Assembly (NCBI RefSeq): GCF_000384315.1 | Contig: NZ_ARVW01000001.1 | Coordinates: 691,746-755,745 of the forward strand | Source of the DNA: Amycolatopsis nigrescens CSC17Ta-90 | Lineage (GTDB): Bacteria > Actinomycetota > Actinomycetes > Mycobacteriales > Pseudonocardiaceae | Length of the DNA stretch: 64,000 bases | Reading direction: 5' to 3' | Shown: one piece after another, positions 9,197 through 17,099 of the stretch | Numbering within the stretch: position 1 is the stretch's first letter | How the letters are laid out: every line of letters begins with the position of its first letter | Translations under genes and position numbers: made by a program | The notes under the pieces: generated by a model | Database searches by the model: none | Told to the model about the DNA's origin: nothing | What the model saw: the letters and a program-made list of their open reading frames with translations, nothing else

Positions 9197-9550
9197 TCAG
9201 TTGAGGAAACTCCGCGAAGCCGAAGTTATCCGGACGTCCGGCCACGGTGCCCTGCGGATCGCGGCGATACCGAACACCAGCACCGCGGTGAACCCGATCA
9301 GCCCGCCGACCAGTGACAGCTGCGTACGGTCGACCGCGGGCTCCCAGCGGACTTCGTCCTTCTTGAAGACGAACACCCCAACCGGTTTGGCATTGAACCC
9401 ACGGGTGCGCGCGCGTTGCTCGACCGGGTTGCCGCGCACCTTGAAGACCGGGAGCACCGTCGTGCCGTCGGCCACTTCGAACGGTTCGCCGTAGACCTGG
9501 GTGAACCGCTGTTCCTTCGGCAGATTCTCCGGAGTTTCCCGCAACTGCAC
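9197..9550 (-). CDS. GerW/YtfJ-like sporulation family protein with a C-terminal membrane segment
   Basis: 117 residues, GTG start with GAGAGGGG upstream. The core VYGEPFEVADGTTVLPVFKV ... KPVGVFVFKKDEVRWEPAVD follows the pattern of the GerW/YtfJ family (usually VIPV...GG-rich loop...PVGVIVV), but the glycine-rich loop is replaced by a short charged stretch. A single hydrophobic helix (LVGGLIGFTAVLVFGIAAI) near residues 82-100 anchors it. The family is linked to spore germination in Bacillus; in actinomycetes the role is not known. The assignment is by pattern and moderately sure. Confidence 0.55.
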   Translation of the reverse strand: MQLRETPENLPKEQRFTQVYGEPFEVADGTTVLPVFKVRGNPVEQRARTRGFNAKPVGVFVFKKDEVRWEPAVDRTQLSLVGGLIGFTAVLVFGIAAIRRAPWPDVRITSASRSFLN

Positions 9551-9590
9551 GACGACCCCTCTCGTAACGATGTTTTCACCGTACCGCTTG

Positions 9591-10268
9591 TCAAGGGTCC
9601 CGTCTCTTGAGCCGTTCGGTGTGGGCGGAACGGGCTTGCGGCCGGTGCGACGCCCCCGGGGATTCCGCCGCCAGGCCGGTGAGCACGGCCCGGACGAGCC
9701 GTTCGGCCTCGCGGTCGACGGCGCGTGCGCTGTCGAAGCGCATCAGCCCGTCGCCGAGCAGGGTGGCGAGCCCGTGCAGGGCGGCCCAGAGGATGAACTC
9801 GGCCCCGGGGCGCGCCGACGCGGTCAGGCCACCAGCGTCGACGAGCCGGTCCAGTTCCGTGACCAGCACGTCGTGCGGATGCGGGGAGAGCGGCGTTTCG
9901 GGCCCGTCGCGGTGCTCGGGGGCCTGGTTGAAGGCGAGGCTGGCGACGGACGGATCCTCCAGTGCCCAGCGGACGTAACCGCGGCCGACCGCGATCAGCC
10001 GCTGCTGCGGGTCCGCGCGCTGTTCGCGCGCCCGCCCGGCGACCCTGGCCAGTCGTTCGCCCAACCGGGCGAGCACCACGGCGGACAGGGTGCGGACGAG
10101 CGCGTCGCGGGAGTCGAAGTGGTGGTAGGCGGCGCTGGGACTGACCCCGATCCTGGCCGAGACCTCGCGCAGCGACCAACCGTCGACGCCGCGCTCACGC
10201 ACCAGGGACTCCGCGGCTTCGAGCAATGCGCCGCGCAGGTCGCCGTGGTGATAGCTCCGCCTCGCCAT
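9591..10268 (-). CDS. TetR/AcrR family regulator
   Basis: 225 residues. The N-terminal HTH is MARRSYHHGDLRGALLEAAE ... REVSARIGVSPSAAYHHF; the YHHGDLR start and the mid-protein layout are typical of the TetR subfamily with a WHG (TetR_C_13-like) ligand domain. It is divergent from a metallo-beta-lactamase-fold hydrolase at 10347. Two palindromes in the gap are candidate operators, so it likely represses the hydrolase and itself. Confidence 0.85.
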   Translation of the reverse strand: MARRSYHHGDLRGALLEAAESLVRERGVDGWSLREVSARIGVSPSAAYHHFDSRDALVRTLSAVVLARLGERLARVAGRAREQRADPQQRLIAVGRGYVRWALEDPSVASLAFNQAPEHRDGPETPLSPHPHDVLVTELDRLVDAGGLTASARPGAEFILWAALHGLATLLGDGLMRFDSARAVDREAERLVRAVLTGLAAESPGASHRPQARSAHTERLKRRDP

Positions 10269-10278
10269 CGCGGAATCT

Positions 10279-10302
10279 TAGCACCGTTCAGATTCTGTGC
10301 TA
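10279..10302. promoter_or_regulatory. Palindrome in the tetR/MBL-hydrolase intergenic region
   Basis: TAGCAC (10279-10284) and GTGCTA (10297-10302) form a perfect 6-bp inverted repeat around a 12-base spacer that contains CGTTCAGATTCT. A second inverted repeat, TGAAC-GCT-GTTCA, follows at 10321-10333. Both share GTTCA. They are the best candidates for binding sites of the divergent TetR regulator. Confidence 0.45.
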
Positions 10303-10346
10303 GCTTCGAGTCAAGCGATGTGAACGCTGTTCAGACAGGAGCGACC

Positions 10347-11258
10347 GTGCCCGACGCAAACCCCATACCGGACGTGAGCCGCGCGCCGGCGCCGATTGTG
10401 AAAGGCGAGCCGGTGCAGGTGGCCGAGGGCGTCTTCGTGCTGGCCGACCACCGCGTGCCGATCGTGCCGAACATCGGCATCGTGGTCGGCGAGCGGGCCG
10501 CGCTGGTCGTGGACACCGGTTTGGGGCCCCGCAACGGCAGGTACGCGCTCGAGCAGGCAAGGCGGCTCGCGGACGGGCGGCCGCTGTACCTGACGATCAC
10601 GCATTTCCATCCCGAACACGGCTTCGGCGCACAGGCGTTCAAGGGCGCCGCCACCATCATCTACAACCGCGCCCAGCGCGACGAGCTGCGCCGCAAGGGC
10701 GCGGGCTACCTCGACCTGTTCACCGGCATGGGGCCCGGCATCGCCGACGAGCTGGCAGAGGTCGAGCTGACCGGGCCGGACATCACCTATGCCGGTGGCC
10801 AGGCCGAGATCGACCTCGGCGGGCACACCGTGGTGCTGCACGAGTGGGGTCCGGCGCACAGCGCGGCCGACCAGACCGTGCTCGTGGACGGCCGCGTGCT
10901 GTTCACCGGGGATCTGGCCGAGACCAGGATGTTCCCGATCACGCCCTACTTTCCCCCGCACGACACCGATGTCGACGTCGATCGGTGGATCACCGCGCTC
11001 GACCGGCTGCTGGCCATGGAGCCCACCGTCGTCGTCCCCGGCCATGGCGAGATCAATGACGCCTCGCTGCTCGGCGACGTCCGCGGCTACCTCGACCACG
11101 TCCGCGGTGAAACCCTTCGCCTACGAGCCGACGGCACGGGTCTCGACGAGGCGACAGCGGTGATCGAACGGGACGCCCGGGTCCGCTGGCCGGACTGGGA
11201 CAATCCCGAATGGATCGGCCTGACCGTGAAAGCCTTGTACGCCACCAGCCAAACCTGA
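10347..11258 (+). CDS. Metallo-beta-lactamase-fold hydrolase
   Basis: 303 residues from a GTG at 10347 with AGGAG 6 bases upstream. The metal motif is THFHPEHGFG, a variant of HxHxDH in which the aspartate is Glu; later ligands appear in GPAHSAADQTV, LFTGDLAETRMFP and VVPGHGEI. The family covers lactonases, glyoxalase II-like and quinolone-degrading hydrolases. The Asp-to-Glu change is an uncommon variant, so substrate and metal preference are open. Adjacent to and likely controlled by the divergent TetR gene. Confidence 0.85.
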   Translation: MPDANPIPDVSRAPAPIVKGEPVQVAEGVFVLADHRVPIVPNIGIVVGERAALVVDTGLGPRNGRYALEQARRLADGRPLYLTITHFHPEHGFGAQAFKGAATIIYNRAQRDELRRKGAGYLDLFTGMGPGIADELAEVELTGPDITYAGGQAEIDLGGHTVVLHEWGPAHSAADQTVLVDGRVLFTGDLAETRMFPITPYFPPHDTDVDVDRWITALDRLLAMEPTVVVPGHGEINDASLLGDVRGYLDHVRGETLRLRADGTGLDEATAVIERDARVRWPDWDNPEWIGLTVKALYATSQT

Positions 11259-11266
11259 CCCGAGGC

Positions 11267-11983
11267 TTACTCCTGGGTCCACTCGGGTTGGGTGAAGTGC
11301 GCGACCCTGGCGGCGGCGGGTGCCCGGCCGAGCAGCACGACCTCGCGGAACTGCCAGAGCAGCGCACCGGTGGGCGCGTGGATGGTCATGCCGGGGCCGA
11401 GCCGCATCTGCAGCAGCCCGGCTTCGCCCGCCGGCGGGGCGTTGTCGCGCAGCGATTCCTGCCGCACCGCGTCTTCGGCGTGGACCCAGTGCGGAGTGTC
11501 GTCGGCGGCCAGCCTGGCGAGGTCCACCAGGTGTACCGAGTGGACCTCGGCCGGGCTGGGGCGCAGGGCGGTGGTGTCGGTCAGCGCCACCACGATCGGG
11601 GTGATCGCGAATCCCGACGCGGCCGGGAAGTCGTCGAGCTCGCCGAGGATGTCGCCGGGACTCGCGGTCAGGCCGAGTTCCTCGTGCAGTTCGCGGACGG
11701 CGGCTTGCCGGGGTGTCTCACCTTCGTCCAGGCGGCCGCCGGGCAGTGCCCACTGACCGGCGTTGCGACCGCGGTAGGCCCGCCTGATCACGATCACCGC
11801 CAGCGCCCCTGCCGCCCGCTCGACCACGCACAGCAGGACCGCCGCGCGGCGGCTGCCAGGGGCCGGCGGAACCTCGGTGCGCTCGAACGCGGCCAGCCGG
11901 GAGCGCGCGAGCGCGCGGAAGTCACCGATGCTCTCCGGAACGCTCGGTCCCGTGGTGCGGTCCATGGGTCGATCTTGCCCCAT
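11267..11983 (-). CDS. Nudix hydrolase
   Basis: 238 residues. The Nudix box is complete: GRLDEGETPRQAAV then RELHEELGLT, with the RELHEE acidic residues that bind the metal. Upstream WALPGG is typical of the CoA-pyrophosphatase/ADP-ribose branch. It hydrolyses a nucleoside diphosphate linked to another moiety. The C-terminal 80 residues form an extra domain. An in-frame ATG at 11965 is an alternative start. It is convergent with the MBL hydrolase 8 bp away. Confidence 0.85.
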   Translation of the reverse strand: MGQDRPMDRTTGPSVPESIGDFRALARSRLAAFERTEVPPAPGSRRAAVLLCVVERAAGALAVIVIRRAYRGRNAGQWALPGGRLDEGETPRQAAVRELHEELGLTASPGDILGELDDFPAASGFAITPIVVALTDTTALRPSPAEVHSVHLVDLARLAADDTPHWVHAEDAVRQESLRDNAPPAGEAGLLQMRLGPGMTIHAPTGALLWQFREVVLLGRAPAAARVAHFTQPEWTQE

Positions 11984-12136
11984 CGCGCGGGGACCATGTG
12001 CGCGGAGACCACTACCCGTACCAGCACTGTGGCGGCCGAATCCGTAGCAGCCGGCCGGCTGCGTCCCTAGCGTTCTTCACCATGACGGCGCGCACCGCCT
12101 GAATGTCCACTATAGACACTAATCTTTGGAGGGTCG

Positions 12137-13138
12137 ATGACGCCCCGACACCGAATTCCTCGCCGACGCAACGGCTTCGCGATACGCCGCGCCGCGGCCA
12201 TGACCGCAGCTACCGTGGCCGCGCTGCTGCTGCCCTGGTCCCCCGCGCACGCCGCCACCCTGCAACCGGTCACCGGCTTCGCCAACCCTGGCGCGCTGGC
12301 GATGTACGTCTACCGCCCCGCGGACCTTCCCGACCGCGCACCGGTCGTGGTCGCCCTGCACGGATGCACGCAGAACGCGCAGACCTACGCCGACAACTCC
12401 GGCCTGACGAAGTTCGCCGACCAGCACAAGTTCCTGCTGGTTTTCGCCGAGCAGTCCACCGGCAACAACCTCAACCGGTGCTTCAACTGGTTCCAGGCCG
12501 GTGACATCGACCGCGGCCATGGCGAAGCCGCCTCCATCGGCAACATGGCTGGGCACGCGGTCTCGAAGCTGGGCGGCGACGGCGACCGGGTCTACGTCAC
12601 CGGTCTGTCCGCCGGTGGCGCGATGACCGCCGTCGTGCTCGCGACCCATCCGGACGTGTTCAAGGCCGGCGCGATCATGGCCGGGCTGCCCTACAAGTGC
12701 GCCACCTCCGTGGTCAACGCCTTCACCTGCATGAATCCCGGCGTCGACAAACCGCCCGCCGAATGGGCACAGCTGGCCAAGTCCGGTAACCCCGGCTTCA
12801 ACGGTCCCTGGCCCAGGGTCGCGATCTGGCACGGCACCGCCGACACCACGGTCACGGAGAAGAACGCCGACGAACTGCGCGACCAGTGGACCGCGGTGCA
12901 CGGCGCGAGCCAGACGCCCAGCCGCACCAGCACCTTGGCACCCAACAACACCCGGCACGAGGAATACGATGCCAACGGCACAGTCGCCGTCGAACTGAAC
13001 CGGGTGCCGGACATGCCGCACGGCACCCCGGTCCATCCCGGCTCCGGCCCCGAGGACTGCGGCCAGGCCGGGCCGAACTTCCCCGACACCATCTGCTCCA
13101 GCTACCACGTCACCCGCTTCTTCGGCCTCAGCACCTAG
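12137..13138 (+). CDS. Secreted PHB-depolymerase-family esterase (LpqC-like)
   Basis: 333 residues, GGAGGG upstream. Residues 1-40 form a signal peptide with an arginine-rich n-region and an AHA-A cleavage site. The mature protein is an alpha/beta hydrolase: VVALHGCTQN oxyanion region, GLSAGG nucleophile (Ser158), WHGTADTTV for the acid, and PHGTPVHPG near the C-terminus for His. It belongs to the esterase_PHB/feruloyl-esterase family and probably acts on extracellular polyesters or plant esters. The upstream region has an interrupted inverted repeat TGTC-N7-GACA (about 12099-12113) that could be a regulator site. Confidence 0.88.
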   Translation: MTPRHRIPRRRNGFAIRRAAAMTAATVAALLLPWSPAHAATLQPVTGFANPGALAMYVYRPADLPDRAPVVVALHGCTQNAQTYADNSGLTKFADQHKFLLVFAEQSTGNNLNRCFNWFQAGDIDRGHGEAASIGNMAGHAVSKLGGDGDRVYVTGLSAGGAMTAVVLATHPDVFKAGAIMAGLPYKCATSVVNAFTCMNPGVDKPPAEWAQLAKSGNPGFNGPWPRVAIWHGTADTTVTEKNADELRDQWTAVHGASQTPSRTSTLAPNNTRHEEYDANGTVAVELNRVPDMPHGTPVHPGSGPEDCGQAGPNFPDTICSSYHVTRFFGLST

Positions 13139-13152
13139 GCCGGGGCCGAGGA

Positions 13153-13818
13153 TCAGGTTCCCTTCGCAGACTCACCGGTCAGTGCGGCCGCGGTCAGGGT
13201 GAGATGCCGGGTTAGCGCCTCGGCTGCGGCGTCGGCGTCGCGGGCCAGCGCCGCCTCCTCCAGGCGGCGGTGTTCTTCGACGCCGTCCCGGTCCGGGTCG
13301 CGGTGCGCCGACCACCGGCGGGCCAGCTCGCTCGCGGTCCACATCCGGTCGAAGGTCTCCAGCAGGACGGGGTTGCCGCAGCCTTCCAGCAGGGTGCGGT
13401 GGAAGACCCGGTGGGCTTCGGACCAGGCGTCGCTGAGGTACTCGCCCTCCTCCGGCACGAACACCGGGGTGCGGGCCAGCCGGTGGTGGGCGGCCCGCAC
13501 GCGGGCCTCCCAGTCGACGTCGCCGCGTTCGATGGACAGGCGCAGCAGGACCGGTTCGATGGTCCGGCGGGCCTCCGCGATCTCCTGCCAGCGGCGGTCG
13601 GAGAAGGCCGGCACGGCGAAGCCGCGGTTGGGCAGCCGGTCGGCGAGGCCGTCGCCGACCACCCGCACCAGCGCCTCGCGCACGACGGCCAGGCTCACGC
13701 CCTGCTCCCTGGCGAGGTCCTGCGGTTTGAGGGCGGCACCTGGGGCATGGTCCCCGCGCATGATCGAGTCCCGCAGGTGCGCGTAGACCTGCTCGGAGAG
13801 CATCTGCTTGCCCGGCAT
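13153..13818 (-). CDS. GntR family regulator, FCD type
   Basis: 221 residues. The winged HTH is at the N-terminus (YAHLRDSIMRGDHAPGAALK ... VSLAVVREALVRVVGDGL); residues about 85-215 are the all-helical FCD effector domain. FCD members sense carboxylic acids. It is divergent from an SRPBCC gene; the AT-rich gap contains the perfect palindrome ATAATCGATTAT, a probable operator. Target genes could be the SRPBCC/AraC pair or itself. Confidence 0.85.
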   Translation of the reverse strand: MPGKQMLSEQVYAHLRDSIMRGDHAPGAALKPQDLAREQGVSLAVVREALVRVVGDGLADRLPNRGFAVPAFSDRRWQEIAEARRTIEPVLLRLSIERGDVDWEARVRAAHHRLARTPVFVPEEGEYLSDAWSEAHRVFHRTLLEGCGNPVLLETFDRMWTASELARRWSAHRDPDRDGVEEHRRLEEAALARDADAAAEALTRHLTLTAAALTGESAKGT

Positions 13819-13843
13819 GGCGCCATCATAGACGATTCAGTAG

Positions 13844-13855
13844 ATAATCGATTAT
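13844..13855. promoter_or_regulatory. Perfect 12-bp palindrome in the gntR promoter region
   Basis: ATAATCGATTAT is perfectly self-complementary and sits 26 bp before the GntR start in an AT-rich stretch. Flanking TAGAT (13841-13845) and ATCTA (about 13870-13874) extend the partial symmetry. It is a plausible GntR autoregulatory operator. Confidence 0.4.
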
Positions 13856-13909
13856 TAGTGCTATGGTCGATCTAGTAATCCGCTGAACAACCATGGGAGG
13901 AACGACGCG

Positions 13910-14392
13910 ATGAGCGCCACCGAACGGATCGAGGTTTCCCGGCGCATCCCCGCCACCGCAGACGCCATCTTCGCGGTGCTGACCGACCCGAAGGGCCACG
14001 TGGACATCGACGCGTCGGGAATGCTCATCGACGCCGAAGGGGAACCGGTCGAGCAGGCCGGCGACCGGTTCCTGGTGCACATGGACCGGGAAGCGCTCGG
14101 AGACGTGCCGCTGGGCAAGTACGACGTCGAGGTCGTCATCACCAAGCTCACGCCGGACGAAGAGATCGCCTGGACCGTCGAAGGCCGGCTCCGGCCGCAT
14201 GCCCGCCACATCTACGGCTACCGGCTGGAGCCTGCCGAGACCGGCACCCTCGTCACGTCGTACTACGACTGGTCGGAGGTCGACGAAAGCTGGAAAGAGC
14301 GCCTCACCTTCCCGGTGGTCCCCGAATCCGCCCTCAAGGCAACCCTCGGGATCCTCGAGCGCACGGTCCGCCGGCGAGCCGCCGGGGCATGA
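13910..14392 (+). CDS. SRPBCC (START-like) family protein
   Basis: 160 residues, ATG preceded by GGGAGGAA. The start RIEVSRRIPATADAIFAVLT and the end KERLTFPVVPESALKATLGI match polyketide-cyclase/START helix-grip proteins. Such proteins bind hydrophobic ligands; the ligand here is not known. It is followed 70 bp later by an AraC regulator on the same strand, so they may share a transcript. Confidence 0.8.
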   Translation: MSATERIEVSRRIPATADAIFAVLTDPKGHVDIDASGMLIDAEGEPVEQAGDRFLVHMDREALGDVPLGKYDVEVVITKLTPDEEIAWTVEGRLRPHARHIYGYRLEPAETGTLVTSYYDWSEVDESWKERLTFPVVPESALKATLGILERTVRRRAAGA

Positions 14393-14462
14393 TCGGATCG
14401 GTTCGCAATGGTCGGGCGCGACGGGGGTGCCTTCGACCAGGGTTGACGTCGAAGGAGGCCTC

Positions 14463-15332
14463 ATGATTTCGGCACTCAACCGGCTCGTCGATCTGGTCGA
14501 GGAGCACCTCACCGAGGAGCTCGACGTCACCGGACTGGCCGGCGCGCTCGGCACGACCGAGTACCACCTGCGCCGGATGTTCTCGTCGCTGGCGGGCATG
14601 CCGCTGTCGGAGTACGTGCGACGGCGCCGCATGACCGTCGCCGCCGCCGACGTCGTCCGGGGTGCGGACGATCTGCTGAGCATCGCCGTCCGGCACGGCT
14701 ACGGCTCGACCGAGGCGTTCGGGCGCGCGTTCCGGGCGGTGCACGGTGCCGGCCCGAGCGACGTCCGCCGCGACGGAGGCCCCCTTCGCACACAACCACA
14801 GCTCAGGTTCCGCCTGACCGTCGAAGGGAACATCCCCATGGACACCCGCATCGCCGACCGCCCCGCGTTCCGGCTCATCGGGCACGCAGCCCGGGTCCCG
14901 CTCATCCACCAAGGCGTCAACCCGCACATCCAGCGGCACGTCACCGCACTGCCGCCGGAGGAGCACTCGCGGCTAAAGGCACTCGGCGACACCGAACCGG
15001 AGGGTCTGCTGCAGGTCAGCGACGACCTCGACCCGGACGGGACCGAGGGCAGCGAACTGACTTACCTGCACGGGGTCGCTGTCTCCGCGAATACTCCGGC
15101 GCCCGGCGACCTCGACGCCATCGAGGTGCCGGCCGGCAGGTGGGCGGTCTTCCGCACCACCGGTCCCCATCCGCAGGCCCTGCAGCAGGCATGGGCCGCG
15201 ACCGCGACCGAGTGGTTCCCCGCCAACCCGTGGCGGCTGCGGCCGGGCCCCTCGATCGTCGCGGTCCTCGAGCGCGCGGACGACTTCAGTACCGCAACGT
15301 GCGAGCTGTGGCTCCCCGTCGAACCAGCGTGA
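14463..15332 (+). CDS. AraC-family regulator fused to a GyrI-like effector domain
   Basis: 289 residues from the ATG at 14463, preceded by GAAGGAGG. Residues 1-105 are an AraC double HTH (LTEELDVTGLAGALGTTEYH, RHGYGSTEAFGRAFRAVHGA). Residues about 120-289 are a GyrI-like small-molecule binding domain (SELTYLHGVAV ... ATCELWLPV). This Rob/BmrR-like layout senses drugs or lipophilic compounds. It may control the SRPBCC gene just upstream. Confidence 0.88.
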   Translation: MISALNRLVDLVEEHLTEELDVTGLAGALGTTEYHLRRMFSSLAGMPLSEYVRRRRMTVAAADVVRGADDLLSIAVRHGYGSTEAFGRAFRAVHGAGPSDVRRDGGPLRTQPQLRFRLTVEGNIPMDTRIADRPAFRLIGHAARVPLIHQGVNPHIQRHVTALPPEEHSRLKALGDTEPEGLLQVSDDLDPDGTEGSELTYLHGVAVSANTPAPGDLDAIEVPAGRWAVFRTTGPHPQALQQAWAATATEWFPANPWRLRPGPSIVAVLERADDFSTATCELWLPVEPA

Positions 15333-15343
15333 GAGCGGGTCCT

Positions 15344-15373
15344 GGCACCGTCCACAGTGGAGTGGACGGTGCC
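15344..15373 (+). terminator. Hairpin after the AraC regulator
   Basis: GGCACCGTCCAC and GTGGACGGTGCC form a perfect 12-bp stem with a 6-base loop, directly after the AraC stop codon. There is no T-tract, as is usual for actinomycete terminators. It should isolate the clpP pair downstream from AraC read-through. Confidence 0.7.
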
Positions 15374-15446
15374 GGCCTGCTGAGGGCTGATCTGCTCACG
15401 GCAGAGAAACCGGCGCACGGGGCCGGGGCGGCGGCATGGTCGGGGC

Positions 15447-16070
15447 ATGACGAACGAAGAAAAGCAGCCGCAGTTCGACCACCGGCTCCGGGAGCGGTTC
15501 CTCGGCCAGCGGGTGCTGGTCCTCGACGGCGTGCTCGACGACGACAACGGGACGGTGCTCGCCACCCAGCTGCTCTCCCTCGCCAGCGAGGATCCGCGGA
15601 AGGACATCGCGCTGTGGATTCACTCGCCGGGCGGCTCGGTCCCCGCGATGCTGGCCATCCGCGACGTGATGCGGCTCGTGCCTTGTGACGTGTCCACGCT
15701 CGTACTGGGGTTGGCGTGCAGCGCGGGGCAGTTCCTGCTGTCCGCGGGCACGCCGGGCAAACGCTTCGCCCTCCCGCACGCCCGCGTCCTGATGCACCAG
15801 GGCTCGTCGGGGATCAGCGGCTCGGCGGTCGAGGTGGAAGTGCAGGCGGACGACCTGCGCCACACCAGGGACACGGTGCTCGGGCTCATCGCGGAGGACA
15901 CCGGCCAGCCGATCGACCGGATCTTCACCGACTCGCTGCACGACCGCTGGTTCACCACCGAACAAGCACGCGAATACGGCTTCATCGACCAGGTCGTCGA
16001 CAATCTCGGCCAGGTGCTGCCCGTGCGCACGTACGAACTGGGCCTCGGTTCGAGGGGAGCCGACGCATGA
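15447..16070 (+). CDS. ClpP-family ATP-dependent protease subunit, catalytic Ser present
   Basis: 207 residues of the S14 family. The nucleophile region LGLACSAGQFLLSAG holds Ser92, and PHARVLMHQ holds the catalytic His117; an Asp follows in FTDSLHDRW. Residues 60-75 (HSPGGSVPAMLAI) form the conserved substrate loop. It should form a heptameric ring that degrades unfolded proteins fed by a Clp ATPase. The next gene starts inside its last codons (ATGA overlap), so the two are co-translated and likely form a mixed barrel. The arrangement recalls the clpP3-clpP4 operon of Streptomyces. Confidence 0.88.
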   Translation: MTNEEKQPQFDHRLRERFLGQRVLVLDGVLDDDNGTVLATQLLSLASEDPRKDIALWIHSPGGSVPAMLAIRDVMRLVPCDVSTLVLGLACSAGQFLLSAGTPGKRFALPHARVLMHQGSSGISGSAVEVEVQADDLRHTRDTVLGLIAEDTGQPIDRIFTDSLHDRWFTTEQAREYGFIDQVVDNLGQVLPVRTYELGLGSRGADA

Positions 16071-16657
16071 GTTCCTACACCATCCCCAACGTCATCACGC
16101 GCAGCGCGGCCGGCGAGCGGATCATGGACGTCTACTCGCATCTGCTGTCGTCGCGGATCGTCTACCTCGGCACCGCGATCGACTCCGGGGTGGCCAACGC
16201 GCTCATCGCCCAGCTGCTGCACCTGGAGGCCGACAACCCGGAGCAGGAGATCAACCTGTACATCAACTCCGAAGGCGGCGACCCGTCCGCGATGCTCGCG
16301 CTGTACGACACCATGCGCTACATCAAGGCGCCGGTGGCCACGACCTGCGTCGGCCAGGCCGTCGCGGCCGGCGCGGTGCTGCTGGCCGCGGGTGCGCCGG
16401 GGCAGCGCGCGGTGCTGCCGCACACCCGGGTGGTGCTGCACCAGCCCGCGGCGCAGAGCCGCGGCACCATCCCGGACCTCATCCTGCATGCGGACGAGGT
16501 GGTGCGGGTGCGCACCCAACTGGAGGAGATCCTCTCGAAGCACACCGGCCGTGAGATCTCGGACCTGCGGCACGACACCGACCGGGACCGCGTGTTCGAC
16601 GCGGCGGGCGCCGTCGACTACGGGCTCGCGGACCAGGTCCTCGACCACCGGATCTGA
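16067..16657 (+). CDS. ClpP-family subunit lacking the catalytic serine
   Basis: 196 residues. The ClpP fold is fully conserved (LYINSEGGDPSAMLALYDTM, LPHTRVVLHQP with His125, HDTDRDRVF with the Asp, VDYGLADQVLD). In the nucleophile position the usual G-x-A-x-S-M-G reads GQAVAAG, so Ser is Ala at residue 100. This subunit should be proteolytically silent and act as a structural or regulatory ring, like ClpR in cyanobacteria and plastids. It is translationally coupled to the active paralogue upstream. Alternatively both rings form a one-sided protease. Confidence 0.88.
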   Translation: MSSYTIPNVITRSAAGERIMDVYSHLLSSRIVYLGTAIDSGVANALIAQLLHLEADNPEQEINLYINSEGGDPSAMLALYDTMRYIKAPVATTCVGQAVAAGAVLLAAGAPGQRAVLPHTRVVLHQPAAQSRGTIPDLILHADEVVRVRTQLEEILSKHTGREISDLRHDTDRDRVFDAAGAVDYGLADQVLDHRI

Positions 16658-16670
16658 GGCCCTGGCCTCA
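16655..16670. terminator. Short palindrome spanning the facing stop codons of clpP and the XRE gene
   Basis: TGAGGCC-CT-GGCCTCA is a perfect 7-bp inverted repeat. Its outer triplets are the stop codons of the upstream clpP (16655-16657) and of the convergent XRE gene (16668-16670). It probably works as a compact two-way terminator. Confidence 0.5.
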
Positions 16671-17012
16671 GGCGGCCAGCAGCACGGGTCCCGCCGGACG
16701 GCGCACGGCCGCGGGACCCGTGCGGTGTCGCCGGAAGTCGCCGGCGATGCCGACGAGCAGGTCGGCCAGGTCGACACCGAGCGCACCGGCGACCGCCGAG
16801 ATCATCTCGCTCGACGGCTCCTTGCGGCCGCGCTCGATCTCGGACAGGTACTGCGGGGAGATACCGGCCCGTTCCGCGACGTCGACAAGGCGGCCGCCCT
16901 GCTCGTCCCTGGTCGCGCGCAGGCTCCGGCCGAGCGCCTCACGCCACAGCGGCTCCGGCTCATGTTCGGGCTCGGGGGTGCGGTTCCGGTGGAATTGGAG
17001 AATGTCCGCCAT
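16668..17012 (-). CDS. XRE-family regulator with a C-terminal Leu-Ala-Ala (PopR-like)
   Basis: 114 residues starting MADILQFHRNRTPEPE. An HTH_3 domain covers about residues 28-88: SLRATRDEQGGRLVDVAERA, GISPQYLSEIERGRKEPSSE. The protein ends GPVLLAA, resembling the ssrA-type LAA signal read by ClpX/ClpP. It is convergent with the clpP pair. In Streptomyces, PopR is an activator of the clpP3-clpP4 operon whose C-terminal alanines make it a ClpP1P2 substrate. The position and tail here suggest the same feedback: loss of main ClpP activity stabilises the activator and turns on the second ClpP set. Function inferred. Confidence 0.8.
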   Translation of the reverse strand: MADILQFHRNRTPEPEHEPEPLWREALGRSLRATRDEQGGRLVDVAERAGISPQYLSEIERGRKEPSSEMISAVAGALGVDLADLLVGIAGDFRRHRTGPAAVRRPAGPVLLAA

Positions 17013-17099
17013 ACCGTCATCCTGACACTCCCCCGGCGCCCTTGGCAGCGGTTCCGCTCCGGGCGGACAACCCGCGGTCCCCGTGGCACAGTCCTCAGT

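Noticed and set aside
12067..13108. Long minus-strand frame (12119-13108) opposite the secreted esterase
   Set aside because: Gly/Val/Arg-rich shadow without motifs; the plus strand has a signal peptide and catalytic triad.
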